Shown here in pieces: positions 1 to 12,289 of a stretch of DNA of 64,000 nucleotides. The position numbers and the translations under genes are program-made. Position 1 is the first letter of the stretch. Each line of letters opens with the position of its first letter. The stretch spans positions 1 through 64,000 of the forward strand of contig JAIQDT010011211.1 of NCBI GenBank assembly GCA_021521415.1, given 5' to 3'. The notes beneath the pieces are model-generated. The model did no database searches and was not told the DNA's origin. It saw nothing but the letters and a program-made list of their open reading frames with translations. Origin of the DNA: Bidens hawaiensis. Taxonomy: Eukaryota; Streptophyta; Magnoliopsida; Asterales; Asteraceae.

Positions 1-1145
1 GAATTACCCCCCGGATGTGTTGCGGATTTCTGCAAATTGTATATCTTTGGAAAATCCGAGAGTCGTGAAACATTTTCAGATTAAAACTATTTGTTGATTC
101 TCAAATGTTTTTGACCAGATAAAACTCAGATTGAGTGCAAAAATCAGTATGGAGATTAAGAGAGTTTTTATGAACCAGAAAGTTTTATCGTATGATCAAG
201 CGATGTTTATTAGGGTTGAGATTCATGATAACTGCTTTGCATTTATAAACAAGTTATCATATTTTGAATTTCAAAATCAAAATACGCTCCTTAATTTGAC
301 ATATAATATATGTACGAAATTAATAATAATTAAATTTCTAATGCTTCTTAATATAACAACATATGTCAAAATAAAAAATTTTCAGCTCAACCCCGGTTAG
401 GGGCTGCCGCCCCTTGGACCCTGGTACCAGAGGCGCTGCCCCCCGGACCCCCCATCAAGGGGGCGTTGCCCCCTTGAACCCCCATGACTTAGGGGCTTCG
501 CCCATATGTACAAGCCATAATAAGATCAAATAAGTGTGCACCCCGCACCCGGTTTACTTAGATTCATATTACAATTAACTTGATTAACAAGTTAATATTA
601 AATTGCACTAAAATCACTAACACAATGTGAGCATCGAACTTTTATTGTTCTAGCCGGTGTTCATGGGTTTAATGTCGTATATTGTGGAGGAATAGAATCT
701 CGCTAGACCTAATGACTAGAAGGAGTACAAGAGGGAACACAAATAGATAGTTGATGAGGCTAATTGTCGAGGGAAATGGACATAGTACGACAAGAGGAAG
801 AGAGAAGGATTTCAATACTCTCGTTGAGGAATCTTAGAAGCGACATGCCGCCGACTGTGAGGTGGCGTGTCGAGAAAAATTGATAGGCCAATTGGGTATT
901 CTGTTTTTTTATTTTTTGTTTATATTTTCTAAGAAACTTGCATAACCAGTTCCTCTATGCTGTTATTTTTTTTCTTTTTCAAGTTAAAGCTTATTTAAGT
1001 CATTTTTATCCAAACTTAAGTAGAAAAGTTAACGGAAGTTTGTCTTAGTCACATATTTGTTAAAATATCAATACAAGTCCTGAATTTGCTACTTTTAAAC
1101 ATGATGTACAAAAGGTGTTAGTTTTCCAAACCATTATGACCTATG
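1..1145. other. intergenic DNA, no gene seen
   Basis: No convincing coding region on either strand. The only distinctive part is a GC-rich block at about 384-500 made of short self-complementary runs (GGGGCTGCCGCCCC and GGGGGCGTTGCCCCC types) in otherwise AT-rich DNA. Such blocks are common inside plant repeats, but I cannot assign this one to a family. A short open frame at 131-400 has AT-rich composition and no recognisable motif. Confidence 0.6.
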
Positions 1146-1148
1146 TAA

Positions 1149-1442
1149 GAGCATTCCCAATTCATCCCCTAAAATTATGTGAGGAAGGTTTGTAAATTAT
1201 AGGGTGGGGTTGTGAGTGGTTGTGAGTGTAAATTATAGGGTGGAGAGAGAAAAGTTAGTGATTTTTGTAAATTTGGGGAAAAGATAGTGATTTTTTTGTA
1301 AATTATAGGATGAAGAAAGAAAACTGTAATGAAAAAGGTATAAAATATTATTTAATTGAACAGGAGAGAGAAATGTTGTGTTTTTTAGTGTAATTATATA
1401 ATATATATGGATATAGAGATAGGAAACGAGATGAGAATGCTC
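1149..1442. mobile_element. Tourist/Harbinger-like MITE, TAA target duplication
   Basis: The left end reads GAGCATTCCCAATTCATC and the right end reads GATGAGAATGCTC, which are imperfect inverted copies. Each is flanked by TAA (1146-1148 and 1443-1445). Length 294 bases, AT-rich and non-coding, with internally repetitive 'gtaaattatagggtg' motifs. TAA duplication plus short terminal inverted repeats fits the PIF/Harbinger-derived MITE pattern. Orientation is not definable. A 3-base duplication can occur by chance, so the class is less certain than the inverted repeats. Confidence 0.6.
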
Positions 1443-1445
1443 TAA

Positions 1446-2984
1446 TTAACTCTAGATTTTGTAAATTAAAGTATTGTGTAAAAAGAATAAAAAAGTGTAA
1501 ACAATTGTTTCTAAACTTAAAACATTATACATATTTGTTATTTTGTAGTAGACAGGTGCCTGCTCAATGCAGCGGGAAATACATACCTTGATAATCACGT
1601 AAAAGATTTATGGGTGCTCATTGTTTCGTTTGAAATCGTGAAACTGTTTATGGGTATATGTAGATTAATAATTCTTATTTTAAACTCAATTTAGTATCAA
1701 AGTACAAACGAAAACCGGAACCTAACCATTGCTAATGGTTTGGTTTTGTTGAGGTTTCAGTTTTCAACGTTCGGGTTTCAATTTTCAGCGACAAAAGCCG
1801 TTACTATCAGCCTGGCTCACGATTTAATTTAAAACCATCAAAACCAAACCACAAACATATATATGTAAAATTTTATTTTTAACTGAAAAAAAAAACTATG
1901 ACAATATCATACTCAAAATTAAAGAGAATTAAATGTTCGTTATTTATGGTGCAATTTAAATTTTTTTTATTAATGTACGAAAAAGTTGTGACCGTTAAAA
2001 GTGAAATTATAAAAAATATATGGATAAAAGATGAAGGATCAAAGTTGTAACTATTATTTAAATTTACAAAAGTTAATTAAAGTTAAGAGCAAATGTTGTA
2101 AATATTTTGAAAAAATATGAAATGCACGTGACTTTTTATGCTAGAAAGACTACATTGTCACTCTTTAAACTTGTATCATATGCTTGAAAATTTATAAAAC
2201 TCTTAAAATTACCGTCTTAATTTTCCATTTACTCCTATATTATATATAGTATAGATAATGATTATATTTAAGCTTTATTTTAAGTTTTTAAGTAAATGTA
2301 GCATGCATGTAATACGTAATGTATGAATCACTAATGAATCCTATATAAATGTTTTAAGGAAAATAAAAATAAATATTAAAGGAGACTTTATGTGTTCTTA
2401 ATGATGGACCCGAAGGACTGTGTTGATTCGAATTATTAAGTATTACATTCAAAGAATGTACGTACTATCACATGTAAATGTTTGGAATCCTGAATTGCAC
2501 CAAGGGTATACTGCATGTGCTTTATGTATTTTGTTAATATCAAGGCGAACACAAACGTAGGTAGTCTCATATGAGGAATAACATATTTTAACGGTTATTC
2601 TGACTTACAGAGTTAGTAATCGAAGCTACCAATATTAGACGATACATATACAAACGAACGGATTTACATATGGATATACAAGGCATCCATTACATGGAAA
2701 AGGGAGTTCCTTAGAATCAATTATTGCTACAAATAACTGCTACACTCAAGGGTTAAATCACTCAATTGGATTCGTGGTCTGGATCCAAAGTGAGATGGAA
2801 GCTACTACCGTTTCTTATGTCAGAATTCATGGTTCCTGGAAAATAACCTATTATCATGGTTAATCATGATAACTTTAAATGTTATAACTAAAAAAATTCA
2901 TAAACTTTGTATAGAAGTTCGATAAATTCCTATAAAGTTAAAATTTGAATATGATACTTCGCATCTCTGACGATATCTAAAGTG
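1446..2984. other. intergenic AT-rich DNA, nothing identified
   Basis: No open frame of note and no recognisable repeat boundary. At 1700-1860 there is a pyrimidine-rich stretch with repeated 'aaccaaaccg/ggtttcggtt' motifs of the kind often seen in decayed plant repeats. Confidence 0.5.
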
Positions 2985-3424
2985 CCTCCCAATTCGTTAC
3001 CGCTACGACGTTAGTAAGCTGCACCATGATAACCGGTAGGGTTAACGACTTGACCAAGGAACTGAACTTCAGGTAACCAAAAGGCACACTTGAAGAACTT
3101 CACATGCCATTTTTCCTTCTTTACTGTTTCCATCACTTCTCTAAGATGACAAACATGATATGCCTTACTCTTTGAGTAAATCAAAATGTCATCTATGAAC
3201 ACAATGACCGATCTATCTAGCATCGTTCGACATACTCGATTCATTAAATTTAAACGACATTACAAAAAACTCATAATGCTCGTAACACATATGAAACACT
3301 ATTTTAGTTATGTATGCTTCACAAGTCTTCAACTGGTGGTAATTTGACCTAAAGTCTATCCAAGATAACCAACTTGCTCCTTGCAACTGGTCAAAAAGAT
3401 TGTAAGTCCATGATAATCGATACT
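2985..3424 (-). pseudogene. Ty3/gypsy reverse transcriptase remnant
   Basis: Two overlapping minus-strand frames carry consecutive pieces of a Ty3/gypsy reverse transcriptase. The upstream piece (about 3240-3424) has [15 protein letters not shown] and YHQL motifs. The downstream piece (3011-3244) begins MNRVCR and contains the polymerase box FIDDILIYSKSK, with the two catalytic aspartates still present, followed by the FLGQVVN motif. A frameshift near 3240, loss of everything before the DLFDQLQG region and loss after VVNPTG show that it is a dead fragment. Its right edge coincides with an LTR-like terminus starting at 3425, so a deletion probably joined pol directly to an LTR. Confidence 0.85.
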
Positions 3425-3670
3425 TGTGTAACACCTCGACCAGCGATGGAATATGCCGAGGCGTAACGTATTGATCAGACATTTGCTCAAAAGACACTAA
3501 TTAAAGCGACAATAATTAGTTAATTTATTAACATTAAATCAAGTACACAATTACCATAATTAGTTCAAATAAATCATATATTAATTTTTTGAAAGAATAT
3601 CCTAAGGCCAAACTAAATGTCTTCGCTTTTGATTACATCAAATATTTTAACACGTAGCATGTATAAAAAT
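3425..3670. repeat. gypsy LTR-end fragment
   Basis: Starts TGTAACACCTCGACCAGCG and continues with GCCGAGGCGTAACG. This is the same style of end as the complete element at 38679 (TGTAACACCCCGACC...CGGGGCG), a self-complementary LTR terminus. It directly abuts the reverse transcriptase remnant on its left. The far end is not identifiable, so the right boundary is arbitrary. Confidence 0.5.
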
Positions 3671-3882
3671 TGAGTTTTTCAACACACATGTTGGTGAGAA
3701 TACATAAGTTTAAATATATTATTATAAAAATTACAATTCACATGTAAATGATGAGTATTACAATCTTTATGAAAATGTAAACAAATAAATAGATGTGGAC
3801 TCGCTCTTGATACAAAATCAACGTACATGGGTAAGTGTATAATCATGTTGAGTGAGGGTAGATGAGGCCAAATCAGCACTTC
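3671..3882. other. unassigned AT-rich DNA
   Basis: Nothing recognisable. It contains the target sequence (3883-3899) used by the SINE that follows. Confidence 0.4.
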
Positions 3883-3899
3883 AAAATAAACACATACAC

Positions 3900-4041
3900 C
3901 CATGACCTAATGGTCTAGTGGTATGGTGTCCATCTTTTAAAGTGGAGGTGGTGGGTTCAAATCCTTGCAAGTGCAAGGTTAGAGGGATTTTAGGTGAAAA
4001 AATTTGTTGTTTCAAAAAAAAAAAATAAAAAAATAAAAAAT
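3900..4041 (+). mobile_element. tRNA-derived SINE with 17-base target duplication
   Basis: The 5' part has RNA polymerase III promoter elements of a tRNA: an A-box-like TGGTCTAGTGGTATGG and a B box GGTTCAAATCC about 35 bases later. The element ends in an A-rich tail (4012-4041). It is bracketed by a perfect 17-base direct repeat AAAATAAACACATACAC at 3883-3899 and 4042-4058, the signature of LINE-mediated target-primed insertion. SINEs do not code for protein and borrow a LINE reverse transcriptase. The perfect duplication suggests a recent insertion. A decayed relative lies at 63351-63461. Confidence 0.9.
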
Positions 4042-4117
4042 AAAATAAACACATACACATAGAGCATAGTTATAGTGCATGCAATAATCACACTATTGAT
4101 GCATATTTGTATCAGTA

Positions 4118-4610
4118 CACTACAAATAAAAAGCCATTTAATGGCATACAAAAAGTGTCATAAGAACCCAAAGAAGTGCCACTAAAGAACCATTTTGGAA
4201 TGAGTGGCACACAAAAAATGTGTCACTAGAAGTGCTTACCACTAAAGCCTTTTAATGGCACTTTTTTCGTCCGCCACTGCAAACCTTTGGTCTTTTAGTG
4301 ACACTTTTTTTTCGTATGCCACTAAAATAATTTGGATTTTAGTGACATTTTTTTGTTTGCCACTACAACCTTCAGACCTTTAGTGTCACTTTTATCCATC
4401 TGCAAACCTCTGGGCTTTAGTGGCATATTTGTTGCCTGCCACTACGAATCTTTAGACTTTTATGGCACTTTTTTCGTCTGCCAATAAAAACCTTTTTTAG
4501 CACCAATTTTCTTTTGTCACCAAAGGCTAAGTGACTTTTTTTTTCTACCACTACAAACTTTTAGGCTTAGTGATACTTGTTTTCTAATGCCACTAAAATC
4601 TTTTTAAATA
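4118..4610. repeat. CACTA left subterminal repeat array
   Basis: At least ten degenerate copies of a unit approximating 'GCCACTAnAAnCTTTnGGCTTTTAGTGGCACTTTTTT', spaced about 45-60 bases. The shared core is the 8-mer TAGTGGCA or its complement. The right-end counterpart is 10500-10833. Confidence 0.8.
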
Positions 4611-5176
4611 TAGAAATCAAAATATCTTCACCAATCACATTCGAAACATATACCAAGCATCTAATAACTCTCAAATCAAGACAATATCAAACATATAAAA
4701 AAGTAACAAATATTTGAATAAAAATTGAAAACTTCACCACGCTCATTAACACTTTTCACTATCTTCAATCTTCTTTCGAGGTACCTAACAAGAAAAATAA
4801 TGACTTTTCAATATATATACAATATGAACAGTTGGACACTAGTGTAGCCGACATATATATCAACCTAAAATCGATAATAATCTATTGAAATCAACCAAAT
4901 CAACACTAGCCTTGTTTAGAGGGAAACAATACGAGCGAACGCCGTTTGTAAGATAATCGAGATCGGCTACTAAAATCGGTCGATCAAGCCGAGCCTAAAC
5001 AAGCCCGAGCTTCACTTGTCGAGCTCTAGCCGACTCGTGAGCCTAAACGAGCTTTAGCATTTTTATAATTTATTTTTCATATATATTATTAGATATAAAC
5101 AATGTTGTGAAATGATAACTAGGAAATATGCTATATATAAATCTATAGTTAAAAACAAATAAATAATTAATAATCA

Positions 5177-5280
5177 ATAAATAGTAAACCGAGCTGAGCT
5201 TGAAAAACTACTCACAAGCCAAGCTCAAGCTTTAGAAATAGAGATCAAAACGATTTGAGCTTGATCTCTGTGTATGTTAA
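5177..5280 (+). repeat. direct duplication, copy 1 (copy 2 at 5869-5978)
   Basis: The stretch 'aataaatagtaaac' followed by a GAGCT-rich segment, 'tttagaaatagagat' and ending 'ctctgtgtatgttaaa' appears here and again at 5869-5978, with scattered differences. About 590 bases separate the copies. It lies inside the CACTA element. Either an internal duplication or the flanks of an unrecognised insertion would explain it. Confidence 0.7.
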
Positions 5281-5630
5281 AGATATATTAATTTCTCATA
5301 CCGTTGCTTTTATTCAGTGGAACGAGCTGCTCGAAACTGTCAGCTTAAACGATTTCAGCAACTGCTTTCCATTGAACATGAACTTCAGAATCAGACTGAA
5401 AATAAAATTACAAAAACGTAATATTTCAAGTGAATCATGTAACAAATTATAAATAAATATGGGTATGAAATATATTAAAGGTTGTGAAATTACTCGTCTC
5501 TCTGTGACTCTGCATCATTTATTCTCTGAGTTGAATAGAAATGCATAGATCATTGTAGACTTTAATCTAACTTTCAAAATTCCTCCCAAGCTGCACATAC
5601 AACAACATGATCAAGTGTCATACTATCATA

Positions 5631-5631
5631 T

Positions 5632-5665
<34 letters not shown>

Positions 5666-5671
5666 ATATAA
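5631..5671. repeat. (TA)n microsatellite
   Basis: About 40 bases of nearly uninterrupted TA with one TT interruption in the middle. Confidence 0.95.
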
Positions 5672-6319
5672 GATGAAAATATGCAAAAAAAAATGTATGA
5701 AGAAGCAACTAACATTGATCCCCCATTGAAGAATGGACTTCTCTGTTGGTTATCAGAAACCTCAACATCATTGCGACCCTATTAAACATCAACAATGCCA
5801 TAATGAAATTTGTCACTCTCTAATTGATTTGAAGATAATTACAGGATGAAATAATATATAATTTAATTAATAAATAGTAAACAAACCGAGCCGAGCTCGA
5901 GCTTGAAAAACCACTCACGATCCAAGCTCTAGCTTTAGAAATAGAGATATAAACGAGCCGAGCTCTGTGTATGTTAAACAAGCCAAACTCAAGCCTAGTC
6001 TAGTACAGGATCAGCTTGTTAACCAATGTTCGATAATTAACCGGTTTCGATTAACTAGTTTCTATGTGAAAAATCAAAAAACCGATTCTTAACCATCGGT
6101 TACAATTGGAAAGTAACCGGTTTCACCAACACCGGTTATTAACTAGTTTCGGGTCAATTTCGGTTTCTGTTCGTTTTGACATGCATATTAAATAAGTAAC
6201 AAATTAAATATGGAATAATGGGCAATAAGTGTCTCAACTGTACTGACCAAGGATACAGCTGCATGAAAAATATGCAAGTACATCAATAACAACAATGACT
6301 TTTATCTGCATAAAAAGAC

Positions 6320-9300
6320 ACCAAATGAAAGGGAGGCGTTTTACTTTTGTTGCAGGAAATAAATTAAGCCGTATTGACAGAATCTTCGTTAATTGGGATT
6401 TCTTTATGGAATGGCCGTGTGCGGAGTATATTGCTCTCGAAAGGAATAAGCCGGATCATAGTCCGTTGGTTTTGAAATTGGTTCTTCCAAGAACTATGGT
6501 CCCAAACCGTTTAGGTTTTTCAATTCATGGCTTGGTAGAGAGGATTTTGGGACGTTGGTTAAGAAGACGCTTGTTGATGGCTCGTTTCATGGTTCTCCGG
6601 ACCGCGAGATTGTTGTATAAATTTAAAGCTTTGCGTGATGCTATCACTAGATGGGCGATCGATTGTAAAGCCAAAGAAAAGGAGGAAAGGGTTTTATTGG
6701 AGCAAGAGTTGCGTGATTTGGACCCAAACCATGGAGGTCCGGGATTTGTTGAAGAAGAGACATGGTCTTTAAGCGAAATTAAAAGACGTCTAGGCGAGTT
6801 GGATAATCATTATTACCGGGATTTGAAGCAAAAGGCTCGGTGTAATTGGGCGATTCATGGAGACGAAAATTCTCGATTTTTTCACGGTTTTATTAATAAA
6901 CGTAAAGCTATCAAATTATTTTCCGGGTTTGGAAGTGAATGGGGGCGTGGGAAACAAACCCCGGTTCTCATTAAAAAGGAAGTTTTTGCGCTTCTTTGCT
7001 GGTAAGTTTAAAGAATCTATTACACATCGGCCTCGGTTGATTGGATATGGGTTTTTCGGTCTTGTCTTCGGTGGAGGCGGATTTTTTGATCAGTGATTTT
7101 TCCGTGCATGAGATCAAGAAGGCGGTTTTTGAATGCGGTGGTGACAAAGCTCCTGGGCCGGATGGTTTTAATTTTAGGTTCATTCGGTTTTTTTGGGAGT
7201 TGTTCGAGAAGGATTTTGCGGATATTCTTGATCATTTTCATAGGGTTAAAAGTTTTTGCTCGGGGGTTGGTTCGTCTTTTATCACCTTAATTCCTAAGGT
7301 AAACAATCCGTCTTCTTTGGGGGGATTTTAGACCGATAAGTCTCATTGGTTGTATTTTAAAGACTGTGTCGAAGGTGTTAGTGAATCGACTCAAAACGGT
7401 TATGAATAAGATTGTCTCAGAGCATCAGTCGGCTTTCTTATCCGGGAGATATATTCTTGATGGCCCTTTGGTGGCTAATGAGGTTATTGCTTGGGCTAAG
7501 AAGAGGGAGAGAAGAATTTTTATGTTCAAGATTGACTTCGATAAAGCCTTTGATAATGTGAATTGGGAGTTCTTGTTGTCGGTTCTTTCTCAGATGGGTT
7601 TTCCTTCGGTCTGGTGCGATTGGATTAGTGGTATCTTGTTGGCGAGCAGATCATCTGTTCTTGTTAATGGATCTCCTACATTCGAATTTGGGTGTCATAA
7701 AGGCATTCGTCAAGGTGACCCGCTATCGCCTTTTCTTTTTATTATTCTGATGGAGGCTTTTTCAGGTATGTTGAAACAAGCCTGTGATATAGATGCGTTT
7801 CATGGTATTACTCTTCCTAATGAAGGTCCTACTTTATCCCATCTTTTTTATACGGATGATGCTATGATTATGGGAGAGTGGTCTTCTTTTAATTTTGATA
7901 ACTTGAAACGTATTCTTCGCATATTTTACTTGTGTTCGGGGCTAAAGATTAATCTCCATAAATCAGTGTTATTTGGAGTAGGTGTAGAAGATGGTGAGAT
8001 CGATATCCAAGCTGGTTTCATGGGTTGTAAGACGGGTAGAATCCCGTTTTCTTATCTAGGGATTATGGTTGGCGCTAACATGAATAGGGTGGTTAATTGG
8101 GAACCGGTTGTGTCCAAGTTCAAGAAGAGGCTATCTAAATGGAAAGTTAATTCGTTATCTATTGCCGGTCGGTTAACCCTTATTAAATCGGTGCTGGATA
8201 GTCTTCCCACTTATTATTTTTCGCTTTTTAAGGCACCCAAGAAGGTTACCAATGATTTAGAGGCTTTGATGAGAAGGTTCTTATGGGGTGGTTCGGATGA
8301 AGTGAGGAAGATGTCATGGGTGGCTTGGGAGGTAGTCACCAAACCTATAAAAGAAGGGGGTTTAGGTATCGCTCGTTTAGAGGTTAATAATCAAGCGCTG
8401 ATTACTAAATGGCTTGGGAGATTTCTAAATGATCATCACGCGATGTGGAGAAGAGTAGTGTTGTCTATACACGGGTCCTCGCGCTGTTGGGTGCTTGCTC
8501 CGGTTAATAATGGGGTTCCCGGGGTTTGGAAGAATTGTGTTATGTTTTGGAACAAATTTAAGGTTGATGGTGTTGGTTTTAATAGAGTGATCCTGGCCAC
8601 AGTTGGGAATGGTCGCTAAGTTCGGTTTTGGACGGATTTGTGGTTGGGTTCGGCGCCGATTATGGACAAGTATCCGTCCTTATATGCGGTAGAAAAACAT
8701 AAAAATGTCTTGTTAGCAGATCGGTTGGTGGTCACTGGATCTTCTCGTCGCATTGTGTGGGATTGGCTTAGAGCTCCTTGCTCCCAACAGGAGGTGATCG
8801 AGAAGCAAGAGTTGGAAAATCTCCTTCAAGGGGTGGTGATGGTTGACCGTGAAGATTCATGGTCTTGGGCGGTTGGTAGCTGCAAAGAGTTCGAGGTTTC
8901 GGCGATTAAAAGATGGATGGTGCGGTCCGTTGTGGATGCTGGGAGTTTCAGTTTCCAATGGAGCGATTGGGTCCCGAAAAAATGTAATATTTTTATGTGG
9001 AGGGCCGTTCTGGATAGTCTTCCAACCAAGCAGGCTTTAGCTAGACGTCATTTGCATTGTGATGATCATAGTTGCGCTTTATGTGAGAGTAATGAGGAAT
9101 CGCTCGAGCACTTGTTAACCGGGTGTTTCATTTCTATGGCCGTTTGGAATGCGATTGGTTCATGGTGCAACATCCCTAGATCTTTTGTTTTTCATGTCAA
9201 TGATTTGGTGGAAGTGCATAAGGTTTGTGGTGCGACGAGGAACAAGAGATTGATTATTCATGGAATTGTCATCATTACTTGTTGGAGGATTTGGCGGGCT

Positions 9301-9550
9301 AGGAATGAAAAGATTTTTTCGGGCAAGAACACTAAGGTGGCAGAAATAGTTGCGGATATAAAATCTTTGGGTTTTCTTTGGTACAAAAATAGATCTAAGA
9401 TAGGGGTAGTGGATTGGAAAAGATGGTGTTTATTTGATGTAACGTGATTGTTGTTTTTGGTTTTTGGATTTCAGCGTCTTTCTCCGTCTTGGTGATAGTC
9501 GTTGGTTGTGTTTGTTTTTAATGAAAGTCAATTTTCAAACAAAAAAAAAT
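6320..9550 (+). mobile_element. 5'-truncated LINE retrotransposon
   Basis: A non-LTR retrotransposon beginning within the C terminus of the endonuclease domain and ending in a poly(A) run at 9541-9549. The short 3' untranslated region is typical of plant L1-type elements. I could not find a convincing target duplication around it: the left edge is inferred from where the conserved protein begins (GRRFTF...). It sits inside the CACTA element, so it is younger than that insertion. Confidence 0.85.
6325..9447 (+). pseudogene. LINE ORF2: endonuclease tail, reverse transcriptase, zf-RVT
   Basis: The frame carries, in order: the endonuclease C terminus (LSRIDRIFVN, then PDHSPLVL at about 6450), a charged linker, and the reverse transcriptase from about 7090. 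In that domain I see DKAPGPDGFN, FRPISLIGC, the HQSAFLSGR box, KIDFDKAFDNVNW, the catalytic YTDDA box near 7851, and GIRQGDPLSPFLF. The C-terminal zinc-binding zf-RVT region of plant LINEs follows (W..KCNIFMWRAVLDSLPT, then C..C...EHLLTGC). Damage: a frameshift between about 7000 and 7045, a second in the G-run near 7320, and a TAA stop at 8617-8619. The coding content is otherwise well preserved, so it is a fairly recent, dead copy. Confidence 0.9.
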
Positions 9551-10499
9551 GAACTGAACTAAATTAGGCATATAAACATAAATAAAACCAAAAAAAAATT
9601 AAATATGATGTAATGTTTCCCTTTGTCAACAACAGAATAATGTAAAGACTTTCCTTTATTCAGAATTTGGAATCATCACCTAAATGATATAAAATTAATT
9701 TTCAAACATACTAATAAACACTAAATAAATAAACACAAACCTCTCTCTAAAGTTTGTTCGAGAGGAGGACCGAATACGTTGTCTTAACACAGACTCAAAT
9801 AAGAAAACCACGCTCGTTTAATTGTTTTGTGTTCGATTCATAGTTCGGTTTAAACTAAACGAACAAACACGAACATGCGCAGTTCGCGTTCGTTTACGGT
9901 ACTAATTTTAAACATGTAAAATCAAGCATGAATGATCTTAGTTCCCCCATTGGGCTTGCCTTATAAATATTTTTGGAGAATGAAGTTGTTTTTTTTAACA
10001 CTTACTGCTTACATGTTAAACAACTTCTTCATTAAATGAGTGCCAGTAACGCATAGACATTAGCAGCCACTTTATTTGCTTCAAGTGCAATTCAAAAGCG
10101 TCAGCCTGCAACAAACAGCAATGTTAAGATAACCAATATTAATATTATATCTTTAAGCTAACTAAAAAGATTATATGATATAGATTACATGTTCATTTGT
10201 TATATTTCTAAGACATGAACCGCATCCAATTGAAGCATACTCTTCTTTACATATAGAACCGCTAGGGTTTTAGACGAACAAGAAGAAGGAGTAGACGGAT
10301 GAATAATAGTGAATGATGAAGTTTCGAGTTCGTAATCAAATGAATCATAGCTTTAAACTCGCAATCAGGCTTCGTCCAGTCCGCAATCAGAGAACGGATT
10401 TGTGAATTAGGATCGATTTTGGGCGTATGAGCGTGCTAACCCTGGGTTCTTCGCAGCAGACATATATATAGTAAGGGTTAAGTGTGTTGTTTTTCAAAA
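9551..10499. other. CACTA interior, no gene identified
   Basis: AT-rich DNA between the LINE tail and the right subterminal array. The segment 10200-10450 is less AT-rich and could be an old transposase exon or captured host DNA, but I see no recognisable protein in any frame. Confidence 0.45.
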
Positions 10500-10833
10500 T
10501 TGTAAGATAGCACAAAACATAAATGAGTGGCCCTAAAACTAAATGCCACTAATAATGGTGCTAAGCAAATATGGCACACTAAAAGTGCCATTAAAACCTA
10601 ATTTAGTGGCACGCAAATAAAATGCCATTAAAAACAAGTGACACTAGATCTTTAGTGGCATACGCAAAGTGCCACTAAAATCCTAAATTAGTGGCATTAA
10701 TACTAAGTGTCACTAAAAATTGTGTCACAGTAAAGATGTCATACACAAAGTGCCACTAAAAACTTAAATTAATGGCACAAAAGTTAAATGTCATTGAAGA
10801 TGTGTGTTACTAAATGGCTTTTTATTTGTAGTG
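10500..10833. repeat. CACTA right subterminal repeat array
   Basis: Repeated AGTGGCAC / GTGCCACTAAAA motifs about every 35-45 bases, mirror-imaging the array at the left end and ending in the terminal inverted repeat. Confidence 0.8.
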
Positions 10834-10836
10834 GTA

Positions 10837-12236
10837 GTTCATTGGTTTATGTGTGTAATCGAGTCTGTATTATATACACTATGTTTGAATGTTTTGTTTA
10901 TATTTTGAATCTTAAACATCCGGGGAGAAGTTATTAGAGGCGAAGTTGAGTAAGTGACGAACTTACTAACTGTAACAACTCGGACTTTTCAAGTTAATAA
11001 TTTTTAAATACCCAACTAGGTTCAATGTTCGGGTTATTTTTATTTCGTTATCGAGTTTAAATTTGTTTAGTTATTAATATATTATTATTAAATTTTTTAT
11101 TTAATTATTTATAATTTTATCTTTCTTATTTTGGCAATTTTAACCCAAAATATAAACTTCCAATGAAATATATCCCTTTAGTCAGAGATCTTCATAAATG
11201 TAATGAATGACCAAACTTTCATTATAACCAACCAAAATACACCTTAAAACAAACTTTCATCATAACCAACCAAAAAACATCTTTAAAATTGTCAGACACG
11301 ATTACTAGGGCTAGCGTACGTAACGTGTTAGACATGACACAATAATACACGATTACCTATTAAGGAAACGACAACTAATACATATTTAATGAAACAAAAA
11401 TTGCCAAAACAAACATAAAGTCTTAAATAATAGATAATCATTACACTTGAAGCAAAAGTTCACAAAAGTCTAAAGGCAAACCAAAATTAAAAAAACAATT
11501 TTCTAGTTCCATCCGGCCTTTTTTCTCGTATCTTTAAATTCAAACCTTCGCATGATAAAAATTGCCAAAAAGTTCAAACCTGCACATTAGATGATAATAA
11601 AAAGAATTAGGGGTGTTCACGTTCCGGTTTTCGAGGTTTTTATATCAAACCGCGAACGGCGATTTGCAAACCAAAACCAAACCGTAGAACACTTAAACCG
11701 AACCAAACCAAACCATAGAACACTTCAATCGTGTGCACCAATCTTGCCACAAAATTTTCATATATCTAATCCAAATATTCATATTATTCTTCTGTTTTTG
11801 ACATGCAGATTGTAAAAAGCCCAACATTTAACCAACAGAGAACATGTATGTATGCCTACCTTAAATTAAAAAAAGTTGGATTTTTGTCTTAGATGCAAAT
11901 GGTGGCATATACAGCTGGTCAAAATGTGTAACCATAAATAACCAACAAATTTGAAAACTATACCCTTAACTTGTTCTATATGCCCTCTTATGATCCAACA
12001 TCCTAAATCTATCCAAAAAAAAACTTTCAGTGACATACCTACTGCAAATAATAATTTTATACCAAATTCATTACCAAATGTCATAATAATAATTATAACA
12101 TCATCATAAAGCATATTGGTAATGCAAATGCCTAGAACTTGAACCAAATGATTTTGACAAAAAGCTAATTGACTGTTCTACCACTAAAGTCATTTTATAA
12201 ATAAATTTCATGTTACAGCTCATTTGCTATTCGGGG
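10837..12236. other. unassigned repeat-like DNA
   Basis: No gene. A possible LTR terminus begins at 10971 (TGTAACAACTCGGAC), but no partner end or internal region follows. At 11615-11730 there is a 'ggggtgttcac...aaccaaaccg' stretch of a kind common in plant MITE debris. Boundaries cannot be set for either. Confidence 0.35.
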
Positions 12237-12289
12237 AAAAGGATCGATCATAATTGAAGGAACGATAGGGGAGTAGCATCTGTTGACCG

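Larger units (their letters stand above)
4118..10833. mobile_element. non-autonomous CACTA (En/Spm-type) transposon
   Basis: The left end reads CACTACAAATAAAAAGCC and the right end (10811-10833) is its inverted complement, ending GGCTTTTTATTTGTAGTG. Both ends are followed outward by GTA (4115-4117 and 10834-10836), the 3-base duplication expected of CACTA elements. For about 480 bases inside the left end and 330 inside the right end, short motifs of the form TAGTGGCA / TGCCACTA recur many times in both orientations. Such subterminal arrays are the usual transposase-binding sites of this superfamily. No transposase frame is visible in the 6.7 kb, so it would depend on an autonomous relative. 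A LINE (about 6320-9550) has inserted inside it. Confidence 0.9.

Noticed and set aside
131..400. Open frame of 89 codons at the window start
   Set aside because: AT-rich, low-complexity translation with no motif and no splice or promoter context.
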